A DNA stretch of 64,000 bases, taken from the NCBI RefSeq assembly GCF_001625215.2, contig NC_030388.2:27268558-27332557 (forward strand), read 5' to 3'. Source of the DNA: Daucus carota subsp. sativus (taxonomy: Eukaryota > Streptophyta > Magnoliopsida > Apiales > Apiaceae). The notes beneath the pieces are model-generated. The model searched no databases. It saw only the letters and a list, made by a program, of their open reading frames with translations, and had not been told where the DNA came from. This document shows, piece after piece, positions 47,537 to 63,378 of the stretch. Numbering within the stretch: position 1 is the first letter of the stretch; the number at the start of each line of letters is the position of its first letter. A program made the position numbers and the translations under genes.

Positions 47537-48493
47537 GTTACAGAAATGAAATATTTGCAAGAAAAAAAGAGGATGCTGATGCTGAAGTTATCTAAATGTA
47601 ATAAGCCTGTACATATTACTGTATTGTTGTTGTAGGAGATTCTTTTATTATATCATTATATTTTTCAAAAGAAATTTAACTGTATTAATATTTGAGTGTC
47701 TTGTTTTCCAGAAATTACTGCATATGCATGTCAGTACTACATAATTCCTCATTGGCAGATTGTGCATTCATGTAAGTGTTGATCCATAAAATGCTAAAAA
47801 AGGTCCAATGTGCTATAAACATATAGCTAAATGCTAATAGCAAGGGGTGTGAATTTGCAATTGTGGTATTCAAGCAATCTTCTTACATAAAAATGGTTGG
47901 AAGGCATAAGATGGTAGTAAAAGAAGCAAATTTAATACCTTCCACTTCTCTCTGTCTTGTTCTGCTGTGGTCCAAAAAGCATGCAAAGACCTCATTTTTC
48001 TCCAACAATCATTCTCAACTCCACTCCATTGGCTGTTGGATAACATGTGATAAGGTAAGGTTTACCAAGTATACAATTATACATCAACCAACCAAATGTT
48101 TCATTACCTAAAGAACCAGAAACAGAATTATATAAGACTTGCAGTGTTACACAGGAACCATCCTAAAGTTGCAGTACCTTAAAGTACTAAAATCAGGCTT
48201 TCATGTTGAAAACTTGTTCCAATTAATAACTTGTTTTCTTTGGTTGATTGTTAATAAATGATTTATCTTTTTTAAGGATTGTTGAGTGGGAAGTGAAGAC
48301 AAAGACATTGATCTCTAACTCTGCCATCTCAACGCCTTGAAATTGTGTTAAATGGAAAGCATTAATTTCTGGTCTAAAACATGGTTATAGTGATCGGAAA
48401 TTGAAACTAATCGTCGTTTCAGGATTTAGAAGAGATTTATCAGAGGTTTTTTAAATAAATTAAATATTTTAAGTCAAATTAGAATATAATAAT
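47537..48493. other. 3' flank of the ARM gene and spacer
   Basis: Probable 3' UTR, then spacer. Nothing with coding support was recognised. Confidence 0.4.
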
Positions 48494-48912
48494 AGAGTTA
48501 AGTTCTATGGAGTACATAAAAACATTGGAGTATTGGAGTACAAATCATAATTTTTTGGTTTGATCCTATATAATATCTTTGATTATCCAAATTTTGATAT
48601 AATCTATCATTTATAAGTTGTCTTGCACATAATTGTCAATTAATCATTAATATCTTTCAACTTTAACAAGTATTAAGATTATTGTTCTGCTTATTAGTTA
48701 TATTGCAGAACATAGAGTCCTATGATTTATAAAAGTAATTATTGTATCATTTGATCACGATGTTTATGTTGCAGAACATAATGTGCAGGTTGTCAAATAT
48801 TTACAAATATTATTGGACAAAAAAAATTAAAATTTAGATGACTAGATTACATTTTATCAAACTTTGTACTCCAATACTCCAATTTTTTTTATACTCCATA
48901 GAACTTAACTCT
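48494..48912. mobile_element. MITE with ~50-bp inverted repeats, 8-bp TSD
   Basis: Begins AGAGTTAAGTTCTATGGAGT and ends with its inverse. The arms also share TTGGAGTATTGGAGTACAAA. The flanks both read ATAATAAT (48486-48493, 48913-48920). An 8-bp duplication suggests hAT, but the AT-rich site makes the exact length uncertain. Interior AT-rich, non-coding. Confidence 0.75.
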
Positions 48913-49445
48913 ATAATAATATAATAATCATTAAATATATACAACATGTGATGCAACCCATGTAATTTAAAATCTTGGAGTACTTTATGGCCTGCTTGTT
49001 ATCTTTCAACAACCACCAGCTATGCCAAATCTGCATTTCTTTAGAACAAGTAGTTCCTCATACTATATCACATTTTTTGGGCATCGAATCGGTTTCGAGT
49101 CGTGTTCTTCTCTATATGGGTATCAATCATGTGTCATATATAAATTAAGTAACAAAATAAGAGTTTCAAACTAAGCTATGATGCTACAAAAATAAAATAA
49201 AAAATGTGACACTTAGAAATGAGAATGAAAAATAAATAAAAGAAAAAAGGGCAACCAAACAGAATCTTATCTGTTTTATATGATAAAACTTCTCTTGGTG
49301 ACCTTGTAGAGACCAATTTCTATTTTCCTCCACTCATAAGAAACCCCTATCTGCCACGCAAAAGCCAAATATAAACTACTACTACTTCAAAGTAACAACT
49401 CATCAATATTACTATACATTCTCACTCAAATAACACTTTAGTCAT
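48913..49445. other. promoter region of the GS2 gene
   Basis: Upstream region of the glutamine synthetase gene. AAATATAAACTACT near 49368 could be the TATA region. No gene is present. Confidence 0.35.
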
Positions 49446-54024
<4,579 letters not shown>

Positions 54025-54767
54025 ATTCAGTTCAAGATAAATTTACATTTTCCACAAAATTCATTGTCGTCAGTTGAACCGCCTCCTGCTTTCTTTGGAT
54101 CATTAGTTGATAATTTCTGTAAATAAAGGGAGCCCCAGTGGTTAACCTTTCCTTCTATTATGAAAGACATTCTTGGAGGTCATTAGGTGTTCAAAAGAAT
54201 AATTATGATGATTTTGAGAATACTCTACCCGGAAGCAATTGTCATCAAGTTCTGAGCCTGAATTTTTTTTATTTAATTCTCTTTTATGCTGTAGAGCTTA
54301 ATCATATTTTAAGATTTCTAGTCCCTAATATTCTTTGAAATTCATTTAGCCTAAACGAGCGATGTTCAGAGAATTTAAAATTAAGCGAGTTGGGCCTCTA
54401 TATTTAACACAAAATCTGGTGGGTTGTTGAATGTACTTCCTAGTATGCAATATGCAAAGAAGCTGTAGACTGTAGTTAGTATTGTTGTAGGAATGTATTG
54501 TAATATTGGTTTTGGAATGAGTAGCAGCTAGTACATCTTCTCTTCATCAGGAAAGACAAGACTATTCTTTTCTTCTCCAAGAGGGAAGTTCAACAGCAAG
54601 AGTATAAAGAAATTCCAGCTGAATATTTTATCAATACAAATACTTTTCCATTGCAACTTCAGTGGATTAAGCATCATTCTTTGTGTATTTATACTTAAAG
54701 ACGTGAATTGACAAGGGAGACAGATTTAGATTTTTCATAACTTCTTGTATTAAAGTTTCGATAGGTT
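54025..54767. other. GS2 3' UTR and promoter of the AWPM-19 gene
   Basis: About 740 bp separate two genes on the same strand. The first part is GS2 3' UTR. No repeat or further gene was recognised. Confidence 0.45.
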
Positions 54768-55561
54768 ATGGCTTCTGGAGCAGGGAAATCAGCAGCACTC
54801 CTCTTCTTGGTTACTAATCTCATACTTTATCTGGTTGTCATCATTCTTGCAGCATGGGATGTAGATCATGCAATGGAAAAAACCCACGAAACAGGTACAT
54901 CTCCTTATTTTTGTGTTTTATAGACACGGCATTCTTAAGGACTGTCAAATCTGATATACTAAAAATGTATTTGCAGCCTCTGTTCTTACAATTCCTGCGC
55001 GAATATTTCCAATATACTTCCCAAAGGGCAACATGGCAACAGGGTTCTTTGTAATATTTAGTCTAATTGCTGGTGTCGTCGGATTCATGAATTCAGTTAC
55101 AGGAATTTATAATGTCATGGCATGGAATCCCTCCAGCTTACATGCAGCTGCTGCATCATCCCTCGCAACTTGGACACTCACTTTACTATCCATGGGGTAA
55201 TCAATAAAAATCTCTGAATTTATAATATGTATTCTTATTTTTAAATGAATATATAAAAATGGTCTTTTTATTCCTCTCCCACAGACTGGCATGCAAAGAG
55301 ATCAATATTGGCTATGCAGATTCAAGCCTGGTTAGTGTCTTCACTTGTACTAAATTCATTTCTATTTTTATTGAATTTTATCATTAAGTTTGTCCTTATT
55401 AAGCCCTTGGCCTCGACTGAAGTTTTGTTCATGCGGTTCTGCAGCGAGCACTGGAGATAATCGTGATAATACTGAGTGGGAGTCAGTTGATTTGCCTGGG
55501 TGCAATCAATGCCGGGGTTCAAGAAGTTGAGAATGAAAAGGCATACACTGGAAGAGTTTAA
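54768..55561 (+). CDS. AWPM-19 (PM19-like) plasma-membrane protein
   Basis: Four exons (54768-54894, 54977-55196, 55285-55330, 55445-55561) encode 169 residues. Four hydrophobic segments are visible: AALLFLVTNLILYLVVIILA near the N-terminus, GFFVIFSLIAGVVGFMNSV, SSLATWTLTLLSMGLACKEI, and LEIIVIILSGSQLICLGAIN, the usual AWPM-19 layout. Family members were described from wheat plasma membrane as abscisic-acid and cold-related proteins, and a rice member (OsPM1) was reported to take up abscisic acid. Transport of ABA here is inference from the family. The start ATG gives the conserved MASGAGKSAA opening and all splice phases agree. Confidence 0.92.
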
Positions 55562-56176
55562 ACTACCAAATCATTATCAGGATTCTTACATATTCATGTA
55601 ACATTTGTTCATTACATAGTAACTACCTGAGTGCTTGATTTTCTTTCTGGTGTTTAAATGCATGATGATATTTCTTGCTCTTCATTTGGTGTTTAAAACT
55701 TTGATGTATATGAAAGGTAACTTGTAAACAACCTGCAATTTGTAAATGATAGTGGGGCAACTTCTAAGAAGCTCATATCCGATTTCATTGAAGACACTAT
55801 TAACGTATCAAAAAATACATCCGTTTCAATAGGTTCTTATATCAAAATTTCTCAAGAAAAATTATAACTTTCTAATCCAAGACAAAATAAATTATGATAT
55901 ATATTTATAGCTTTTGAGTTGTAACGAAAAAAGTCCAATTTTTTTGTAAAAATAATATTTAAACATCATCAAACATATAGAAAAACTTCCCCTTATATTT
56001 ACAAGAAAAGGATTTTTTTTTTTAAAAAAATGAAAATACGGGTCGGGTCAACATGACCCGTTAAGACCCTAAGCTCTCATAACTAAATTTGTAACATAGC
56101 TTGCATATAAAACCAACTGTTTTGTCTCTCCACAACATCTTTTGTTGTTGTAGTTGTGTTGAAAAGATTCACCCAG
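55562..56176. other. 3' UTR and spacer before ABCI12
   Basis: AT-rich with a poly-T/poly-A block near 56010. A short CGGGTCGGGTCAACATGACC motif precedes the ABCI12 leader. No gene seen. Confidence 0.4.
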
Positions 56177-59100
56177 ATGTTGTACAGTTGCGGAGTAGTA
56201 TATACTCTCCCAACTGTCACTTCCTCTTGCCGCCAATTTCACACCCCTCTTTTCAAGAAACACCCAATTCAACTCCTCCCCCTCAAAACCCTAAAACCCA
56301 AATTCACCTGTTCTGCCTCGATTGATGATGCTGGGCCTCCAAGAAATTGGGAAAAATGGTTGCCCAAGAATCTGTTTTCGGCGGAGAAGGTGTTGAAATC
56401 GATATCCGAAGCCACTTCTAGTCCTATTTGTCAGTTCATTTCTTCCCCAATTACATTCTTGCATACTGTGGACCCCAGAATCAAATTGGTAATTTAACTG
56501 AAATTTTATGGGGTTTTCTTTTTATTTTGTTGGAATGTGATTATTCTTTAGTTGAACTCATTTTATGTTATAAAGTAATAACGTTGGGACAGACGGAAAA
56601 TATTACTTTATCAAGAGTAAAAATGCCTTATCTGCGTGATGTTGGGGCTGGAATTGCCCAAATGTAGTTGATGTGCATGCTGCAATGCTGAGTTAGTTAG
56701 CTTTGTCAATTCAATTAACACGATTGAATCTAGAATTCTTATATAATCAATTCATCCTTTCAAAAGAATATATTATTAGTATAATACTATCTTAATGACT
56801 GTCTAGGGGGAGGCATACTCTAATGTTCACTTGTTCAGGCTTGAAGCTACATAAAAGAAAGATTAAATTTTGCAATTCTGTTCCTTATTACTAAATACTA
56901 ACATATTGAGTACTTATAAGAGATTTGATTGTGCAGGCATGGCTAGTTGTTCTAGTTGTTTTACCAGCAAGAAGTCATATTCTCATGCGTTTTGGATTAG
57001 TTGCTTACCTGAGTTTATTGTCTATATTGATTCTTCCGAGGCATGTATGGATGGTAAGCATTGGCTTCTTAATATAGTGAGATTATAGCCTATAAAAGGA
57101 TGTGAACTTTGTATCCAATTAGATCTATTATATCTACGTGATACCGATTCTTAAACGTGTATCATTTTTAAGACGAGGGTTATCTGTATTGCACTAGAGG
57201 AAATTATTTAATTTTTCCTTTTGCATATAACTAGACTATATTAGCGGCATGTTTCGGTGCAAGGCTCTGAGCTTGGTTTTATTGTTTTTTATCTCCTCCT
57301 GTAAAGTCTGCAAATAGCCTCAGTTGAAGACAATTGATTTCCTAATGCAGGGGTGTTATCTATCCTATATCATGTGTAGGATCAATTAGGAAGAGTGTCA
57401 CTCCTGTCTGGGATATTATTTATAATGTTGGGGCTAGGTGCAGATGGCGCACCTCCAGTTGTGCAATTAAGAACCCCGCCACCGTCAATGATGGGATTAC
57501 CGAGTCTTCCAGCATCTTTGGAAGGTTATTCGTATATAATCATGAAATTGGGGCCATTGCAGCTTACACGGAAGGGCTTGTCAGTGGCAAGCACATCGGC
57601 ATCTCTAACTTTCAGCGTAAGTTATATATATTGCATTTCTTTTAATCTAGTTAAAGATGTATTAGATGCTCTCTACAACTTTTCTTTTGTTTTCTTGTTT
57701 TTATATTGTAGCTTTCTGCATCAGTCTTTTCATTTCATCAGTACCACTCTCATCCAGTTATCATTGCCTTTTTCTATCGCCCATTTCATTCTTGCACTGC
57801 TTACAAAAACTCTCGTACCTCCAACGTCATCCTATTAAGTGTAAATAGAGCTTCTTATGCAAAATGTCTTAAAGCTAGACATTGTTGAAAGTTTTATGAG
57901 GAATAGGGTTTTCTCTTTAGTCCTACCTTACACCTTTGGGCCCTTATTACGGGAACCTTCTAGTAGACATTTAGACAGGTGTAGAAAAAGAAATGATATA
58001 TTGCTAAAGTGTTGTTTGTTGCTAATTCCGGTAGTTCGGTGAATTGCAGAGGGCAAACATTTTGTAGCAGTTAAACTTTAGATCCTTCTCATCACTAAAT
58101 TCCTGTATCTTCTCTAAAGATTATGATGTGAAAAAGAACTTACTTCAGAATAATAAAAAATGTACTACTGCCTGTTAGCTTGAGCTCCTCAGCATTTGTT
58201 AATGTGCTAGATTTTTCAAAGTGCGAGCCTGTGTCTCTCCACTACAACTCCGGAGCAACTTGCATTTGCTCTGCAATGGTATATGCGCCCTTTGGCATAT
58301 ATTGGAGTTCCAGTTGCCGAGGTGATCCTTACGCTCCTACTTTCACTGAGGTTCATTAATCTTGTTTTTGATGAGGTGAGAAACTTCTTGGTTGGTAAGC
58401 TTTAGAACTATTTTTAATGTATTGGTACATAAGCAATAAATCTATAACTTCTTGATTATCTCATAATACGTCCATTATCTGTAGCACAATAGGCAAATTA
58501 AGTTACCAATCCTTATTTCCAAATTTTCATCAACTGTTTCCAGGTGCGCGTAGTTGCGCTGGGTATTGTATCTCGCAGGATATATTGGGAGAAGTTTACA
58601 GCTTTAGAGACAATTGAAGGTGAGTCTTCAATATGACTATCACTTGCGTGCCTTCTCTTTATTAGTGTAACCATAAATTTGTGATACATCGTTACATGCA
58701 TGGCCAAACCAGGGGCACGGGAATGTAGCCATGTGGGAACACTAAGCCCACAGAAAATTTTCTTCTATGGTCTATATAATAACTTTACGAATGGAACATT
58801 CATGCTTAGTGATAAAAAATGGGACACTTGCATATAAGACATATGGTAGAATACAAATCCTCCTTTCTTTTGTTGTTAAAAGAAACCCATTTTCTGGCTT
58901 GGGTTCTATGGGTTTGGAAGATCAGGTCGCAAGCGGATAGAGGAGGGTGATGATAGGCTGTTACAAGGATCTGTGTTTTGTGACTGGACTTGAAGACAGA
59001 CATGGGCCTTAGCCCGCCGCTGAGCTGCACTGCACCTGTCCCTGGATTGTGTGCCTTCTTCAAATTCTAGTTTGATTGTAGGAGTAGGACATTTATATCC

Positions 59101-60121
59101 TTTTCTAGCTGGCAATATTTGTTTCTCAGCCCTTCTCAGCTTTTCAGATAGACTTGATATTCCATCTCTGCCTGCATATATATTATATATATGTAACACA
59201 TACATATATAATATATGTGTGTGTGTGTGTACTTCCCTTCACCAAAATATTACATGGACATTACTCACATTTCCATCTCCTGTTCCAAAGATATTAAAGA
59301 AGACTTGTTTCCACTTGAAGATACGTGCTGACTGATACATTAAGTGGATAAATTTCAAGTTTTTTAGTTTTATCTGTTTTCAGTCCTATCTAGGTTCCAA
59401 CTTCTCATTCTAGAAACAAAATTTTTCTATCCTGGAAGTAGTGTTTCTACCATCTGGATACAGTCTTCCTATTTAATTTGTATATGCTGCTACACTGCTA
59501 TAGTATGAATTTGTTACAATATTTGTAATGTTGCTGCTTGGAAGTTTCTAGTAAAATGTCTGTTTTGTAACATTGCAGTTTTCTTCACATACATCCGGCG
59601 GATCTTCAATAACATATTCAGTCATGCAGAACAGATTTCTCAGGTTTAATCTATTGCTAGTTCTCTTAACTTTATAAAATGATGTCAAGTTCATGGATTT
59701 GTACTATTTATTATACACATTTATATGCTCCATTTTGTTTAGAGTTTAATTATCTGACCTCTTAAAAAAATTGTTTTCCTTGTATTTAGCTCCGTGGTTG
59801 ACCTTCCAGTGACTAAATTGGAGGATCGAAGTACATCCTTATAATCAACTTAGTAGCAACTTTGTCATGACTAGTTTAACAAGTGGTTCTGATCTTGTGA
59901 AAACCATCAAAAAATTGTCCTCGAGTTGATAGCTATCTACTGATTTCATGATGTAAATTGTATAATTGCAGGCAATGAATGTTAGAGGTTTTAGAGGTGA
60001 CAGCAACACGCACAACATTTACTTCTCATCGTTGTCTTCTAATAGCATGGCCAACATTCTGTCCATAATGTGCCTTGTCTGCCTTGTTGGCGCTGCTGCT
60101 GTATCAGATTGTTTTGTCTGA
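56177..60121 (+). CDS. ABCI12: ABCI12-type chloroplast transporter subunit (CbiQ/EcfT-like)
   Basis: Seven exons (56177-56488, 56937-57053, 57380-57616, 58211-58375, 58544-58619, 59579-59643, 59972-60121) encode 373 residues. The first 50 or so are Ser/Thr- and Lys-rich, as for a chloroplast transit peptide. The rest resembles the EcfT/CbiQ transmembrane subunit of energy-coupling-factor ABC transporters: hydrophobic helices from AWLVVLVVLPARSHILMRFG onward, LRFINLVFDEVRVVALGIV, and the coupling motif QAMNVRGFRGD that corresponds to the Ala-Arg-Gly loops touching the ATPases. Bacterial relatives import cobalt, nickel or vitamins; the plastid substrate is not settled. A GTG codon lies upstream in frame (56156), but the ATG at 56177 is the first true start. 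The gene appears whole. Confidence 0.9.
59173..59231. repeat. TA and TG microsatellite in an ABCI12 intron
   Basis: TATATATTATATATAT and ATATATAATATATGTGTGTG runs lie close together in the 959-bp intron before exon 6. Confidence 0.75.
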
Positions 60122-60683
60122 AAATGTTGTCAAAAAAGGGTTATGTTCTTCATGTTTATCTTCCGTCTGTATAGACGAACTCCAAGTATTATCTTCATTT
60201 GGCAATTGGAGAGCAGTGCTGGGGATGTAGTAACTTTAACTTCCCTGGAAGTATGTCAAATTAATATTTATATAGGAAATAGGACTTCATGGAAAGTGAA
60301 AATTTCAGCAACCAAACAGATTTATGAACTTTGTAGACATTATATGTTCCAATCGAATCAAATACTAAGATGGAATTGGTATCACTGATAATAGGGTAAC
60401 TATGTTAGAGTATACATTTCAAATTAATCTCAGAGATCATGTATAATGACTTTTCATGATTTAATTAGATATAACTCTTTTCATATTCACAACAAATTTC
60501 CATCAAATAAAATATAACATAAATTTAATGGCATGTTATTTAGGAAAACTTTTGACCTTTTACTATAACTCAAATATTAATCAATAATTTAAATTTTTTA
60601 TAAAAGACTTCCATATGAAATTGACCACATTCAAATCGGATATTTATTATTTAGGAAAATATATGATTTAGTATTGTTTAGTA
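60122..60683. other. 3' flank of ABCI12
   Basis: Probable 3' UTR followed by AT-rich spacer. No further gene was recognised. Confidence 0.4.
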
Positions 60684-60934
60684 CTCCCTCCGTCCCCCTG
60701 AGTTGTATACATGGGGGGACGGGGACGCGGTACGGACTTTAATGCTCCCGTAAAATGTAGTTGTGGAATTTATTTTTAAAATTTTCTTTTTCTGAATTAA
60801 AGTTTGGATGTTATATTTTTATTCAGAAAAAGAAAATCTCAAAAATAAGTTACGGAACTAGGTTTTATAAGAGCATTGAAATGCGTGTCGAGCAGTTAAA
60901 AAGAAACGTATACAATTAAATGGGACAGAGGGAG
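60684..60934. mobile_element. Stowaway-like MITE, TSD TA
   Basis: Begins CTCCCTCCGTCCCCC and ends GGGACAGAGGGAG with TA on both sides, a sister of 34753-35012. An internal stem pairs ATTTTCTTTTTCTGAAT with ATTCAGAAAAAGAAAAT. Confidence 0.9.
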
Positions 60935-62067
60935 TATTGTTTTTAAAAATCTAAATCTTTCTGGCAGAAAAGAATAATCTAAATCTTGTAGGAATTTTTA
61001 ATACATTTATCTGAAAAATGCACATTTTAAAGTACGAGTAAAAATTTAGAACTAATATTGAAAAATAAATAAATAAAACTTCTGACTTTTACCATCAAGT
61101 CTATTTAATAACTACAAAAGTACTTGACTGGCCATTTTTTGAAACTAAATAATAATATTCTTTCTATTTCTTAATATATTTAACTCACATTTTTATGATT
61201 GTATAATAATATTATTTTTGTGAAATAAAATATTAATTATATATATATTTTTTGAAAATAGAAAATAATAATTTTAACGTATGTCAAAAATTAAAATGTT
61301 GCAAACTATAAAGTACTGAATTGACAAAATGTATTCACTTCGCCAGTTACCCGTAGAAACTGCTATTTCCCCCTGATACAAAAACATGGTGATTTTCCAG
61401 TTTTTATCCCGTGCACAAACGTGCTGCACTTCTCATATGTATTCTCCTTAAGTTCGCAATTCTGACATGTATTCACAGCTTCCATTTCTTACATGTATAT
61501 TTTTTTTCACCTAATGTATTCCTAAGTAGATTAGAGCACCACATGTTTGATACAATGCTTAAAAGAGTTGGCAATGCTTTTAAATCCTGTATAATGATTT
61601 TCTTTATTTGTTTGCAGACTAATATTTTTGGAATATAGGCTATGGAAAGTTGGTCAGCAGTGTGATGGAAGTCAGATAATTGCTCACAGAAGCTTTCACA
61701 TCGCGGTACATGCATTGTCATTTGCAGGTAAACTATGTTTTCCGCTTTTCAAAAAAAAAACCTATGTTTTCCATTTATAAGGTTGGTAAAGCAAGCCTCA
61801 AATTGAGATGGGAATTTAAATTAGAATCTTCAATTGTTTGCTGATGTACCATTTTGCATTGTTTAGCACTCTAGTATTATCATTTTCAGGCTTCCTAAAT
61901 ATATATACTTAACATACATTGATAGGCAATAGGCTCTTCAGGTCCGTATGAATTGCAGTTAGTCTTTTAATGAGATTATTATGCATAATAGGAAATAATG
62001 TAGACGACAAAATGTCTATAATTTTCTATCATCCCTGTAAAGGTGAGGTAGTGCACAGTTAATTAAC
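60935..62067. other. AT-rich spacer with a possible orphan exon
   Basis: Mostly AT-rich and non-coding. At about 61619-61728 a stretch with an acceptor (TTTGCAG) and a donor (CAGGTAAAC) reads LIFLEYRLWKVGQQCDGSQI in one open frame. It has no partner exons and no recognised family. Confidence 0.35.
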
Positions 62068-62405
62068 CTAGAAGCTGTTCCTAATGGATTCTAGCTCGCG
62101 TAATACAGCATGCATGTCTGGTCGAGCCTTTGGTGATGGCTTGGAGCATGCCAAACCAATATCAAACATTCTAGTCAGGCGCTTTTCTACTTGTTTGCCA
62201 TCCGTTCTAGATGTCATTTCCATAATGAGTGGGTCAGTAATGTCAATTACTTTGTCGGGCAGGGACATCCAAACAAAGTTGTGAAGGTTAAGCCCTCCCC
62301 GAAACATACGATGGGTAGGCTTTTTACTTGTCAGCATCTCCAGTAGTAAAATCCCAAAGCTGTATGTGTCTCCCTTGGTTGTCATCTTGCATCCTAGACC
62401 ATACT
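62068..62405 (-). CDS. last exon of an LRR receptor kinase (partial)
   Basis: A 112-codon exon on the minus strand begins after an acceptor (TTATTAG) and reads EYGLGCKMTTKGDTYSFGIL, then LLEMLTSKKPTHRMF, and ends with CSKPSPKARPDMHAVLREL and a stop. This is kinase subdomains VIII end to XI. In EFR/Xa21-type (LRR-XII) receptor kinases an intron lies exactly before the EYG motif, so this is the expected second exon. The large first exon with LRRs, membrane helix and the kinase N-lobe would lie at higher coordinates. Nothing like it occurs up to 64000. Either the intron has been enlarged by the repeats at 62738 onward and the gene continues outside, or this is an orphaned 3' end. Subdomain IX reads KGDTYSFG where KGDVYSFG is usual. 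Confidence 0.75.
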
Positions 62406-62735
62406 CTAATAACCAAAAAATATAAATTTATAAACTTTAGCTATAAATTGCGAAATAGAGATCAAGACAAACTGGTAGCTTTAAGGGCAATCCCTCAATC
62501 GTGCAATGACTCTTACTCTCTATGCGTGCAACAATATAACTATATACACCACATTTTAGTCAACATAGGCTTTGTGCAAACTTTGTTGTATATATTATTT
62601 TGTGTTTTGTATTTACTTACATCCTCTATTTTTATTGGGTATTTTTTTTTTATATGTTCATTATTTGTGCGTTTTATTTATGTTTTATATTTGTTTGTTC
62701 TTATACTTTTTAATTATAATATAGCATTCTTTATT

Positions 62736-62737
<2 letters not shown>

Positions 62738-62802
<65 letters not shown>
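62738..62802. repeat. (TA)n microsatellite
   Basis: About 64 bp of uninterrupted TA repeat that abuts the left end of the element at 62803. Confidence 0.95.
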
Positions 62803-62805
<3 letters not shown>

Positions 62806-63378
62806 GCCTTCTCCTTGAGGAACTAACAAATATGGTAACCTAGTAACTCTTCTAAAAACTAACTGTTAAAAGATACAGGACATACCTGACCAAATTACAG
62901 GACATAAAACTTGTCTTGAAACCTGACTGTATATTTATAAATAATACAGTACATAAAATACATAACATTAAAAATTGAAGAACAAAAAATACAATGTCCT
63001 GTATTTATTTATATTTTGTAGTTTTCTCACAGGTTCTGTATTTTGTTTGTTATATATAATATGATTTTTTTTATTTGTGTAATTTTTTATTTAAAATTTC
63101 TCGCATGTTCTGTATTTTATTTGTCATATTTCATTGTTTGTTATGTGTTCCGTATTTTATTTGTCATAGTATTAAAAATATTAATATGAAATAAAAACAG
63201 AATAATTAATCAACATGTAAGGATTACAGTTATATGACTTGCAGTTACTCAAAGTTACTGGACACATGTAGTTAGCTAGCAGTTACAGAATGGTGGGGTA
63301 GATGCAGAAGGGAATTGTGTGGCTAAGATCGAAAGTTACCAGGTTACTAAAATAGAAGAGTTCCTCATTGAACCATAC
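62803..63378. mobile_element. MITE inserted in a TA microsatellite
   Basis: The left end reads GGGGCCTTCTCCTTGAGGAAC with GGTAACCTAGTAACTCTTCT inside. The right end carries the inverse relatives AGAAGAGTTCCTC and GTTACCAGGTTACT and ends CATACCC. TA repeats lie directly outside both ends (to 62802 and from 63379). This plan recalls Micron-type elements that target TA runs. The interior repeats TCTGTATTTT and ACAGGACATA motifs and shows no coding capacity. Confidence 0.65.

Noticed and set aside
49290-49320. GGTGACCTTGTAGAGACC resembles the TAS3 ta-siRNA core (TTGACCTTGTAAGACC)
   Set aside because: Several mismatches, a single copy, no miR390 sites seen on either side, and it lies in the GS2 promoter.
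57666-57848. Possible alternative exon in ABCI12 intron 3 after an ATTGTAG acceptor
   Set aside because: The next true exon (58211) continues the conserved FQSASLCL segment in phase; the candidate is T-rich and unrelated to the family.
62328-62843. 171-codon plus-strand open frame
   Set aside because: It runs antisense through the kinase exon and then through the TA microsatellite (Ile-Tyr repeats). It is an artefact of low complexity.
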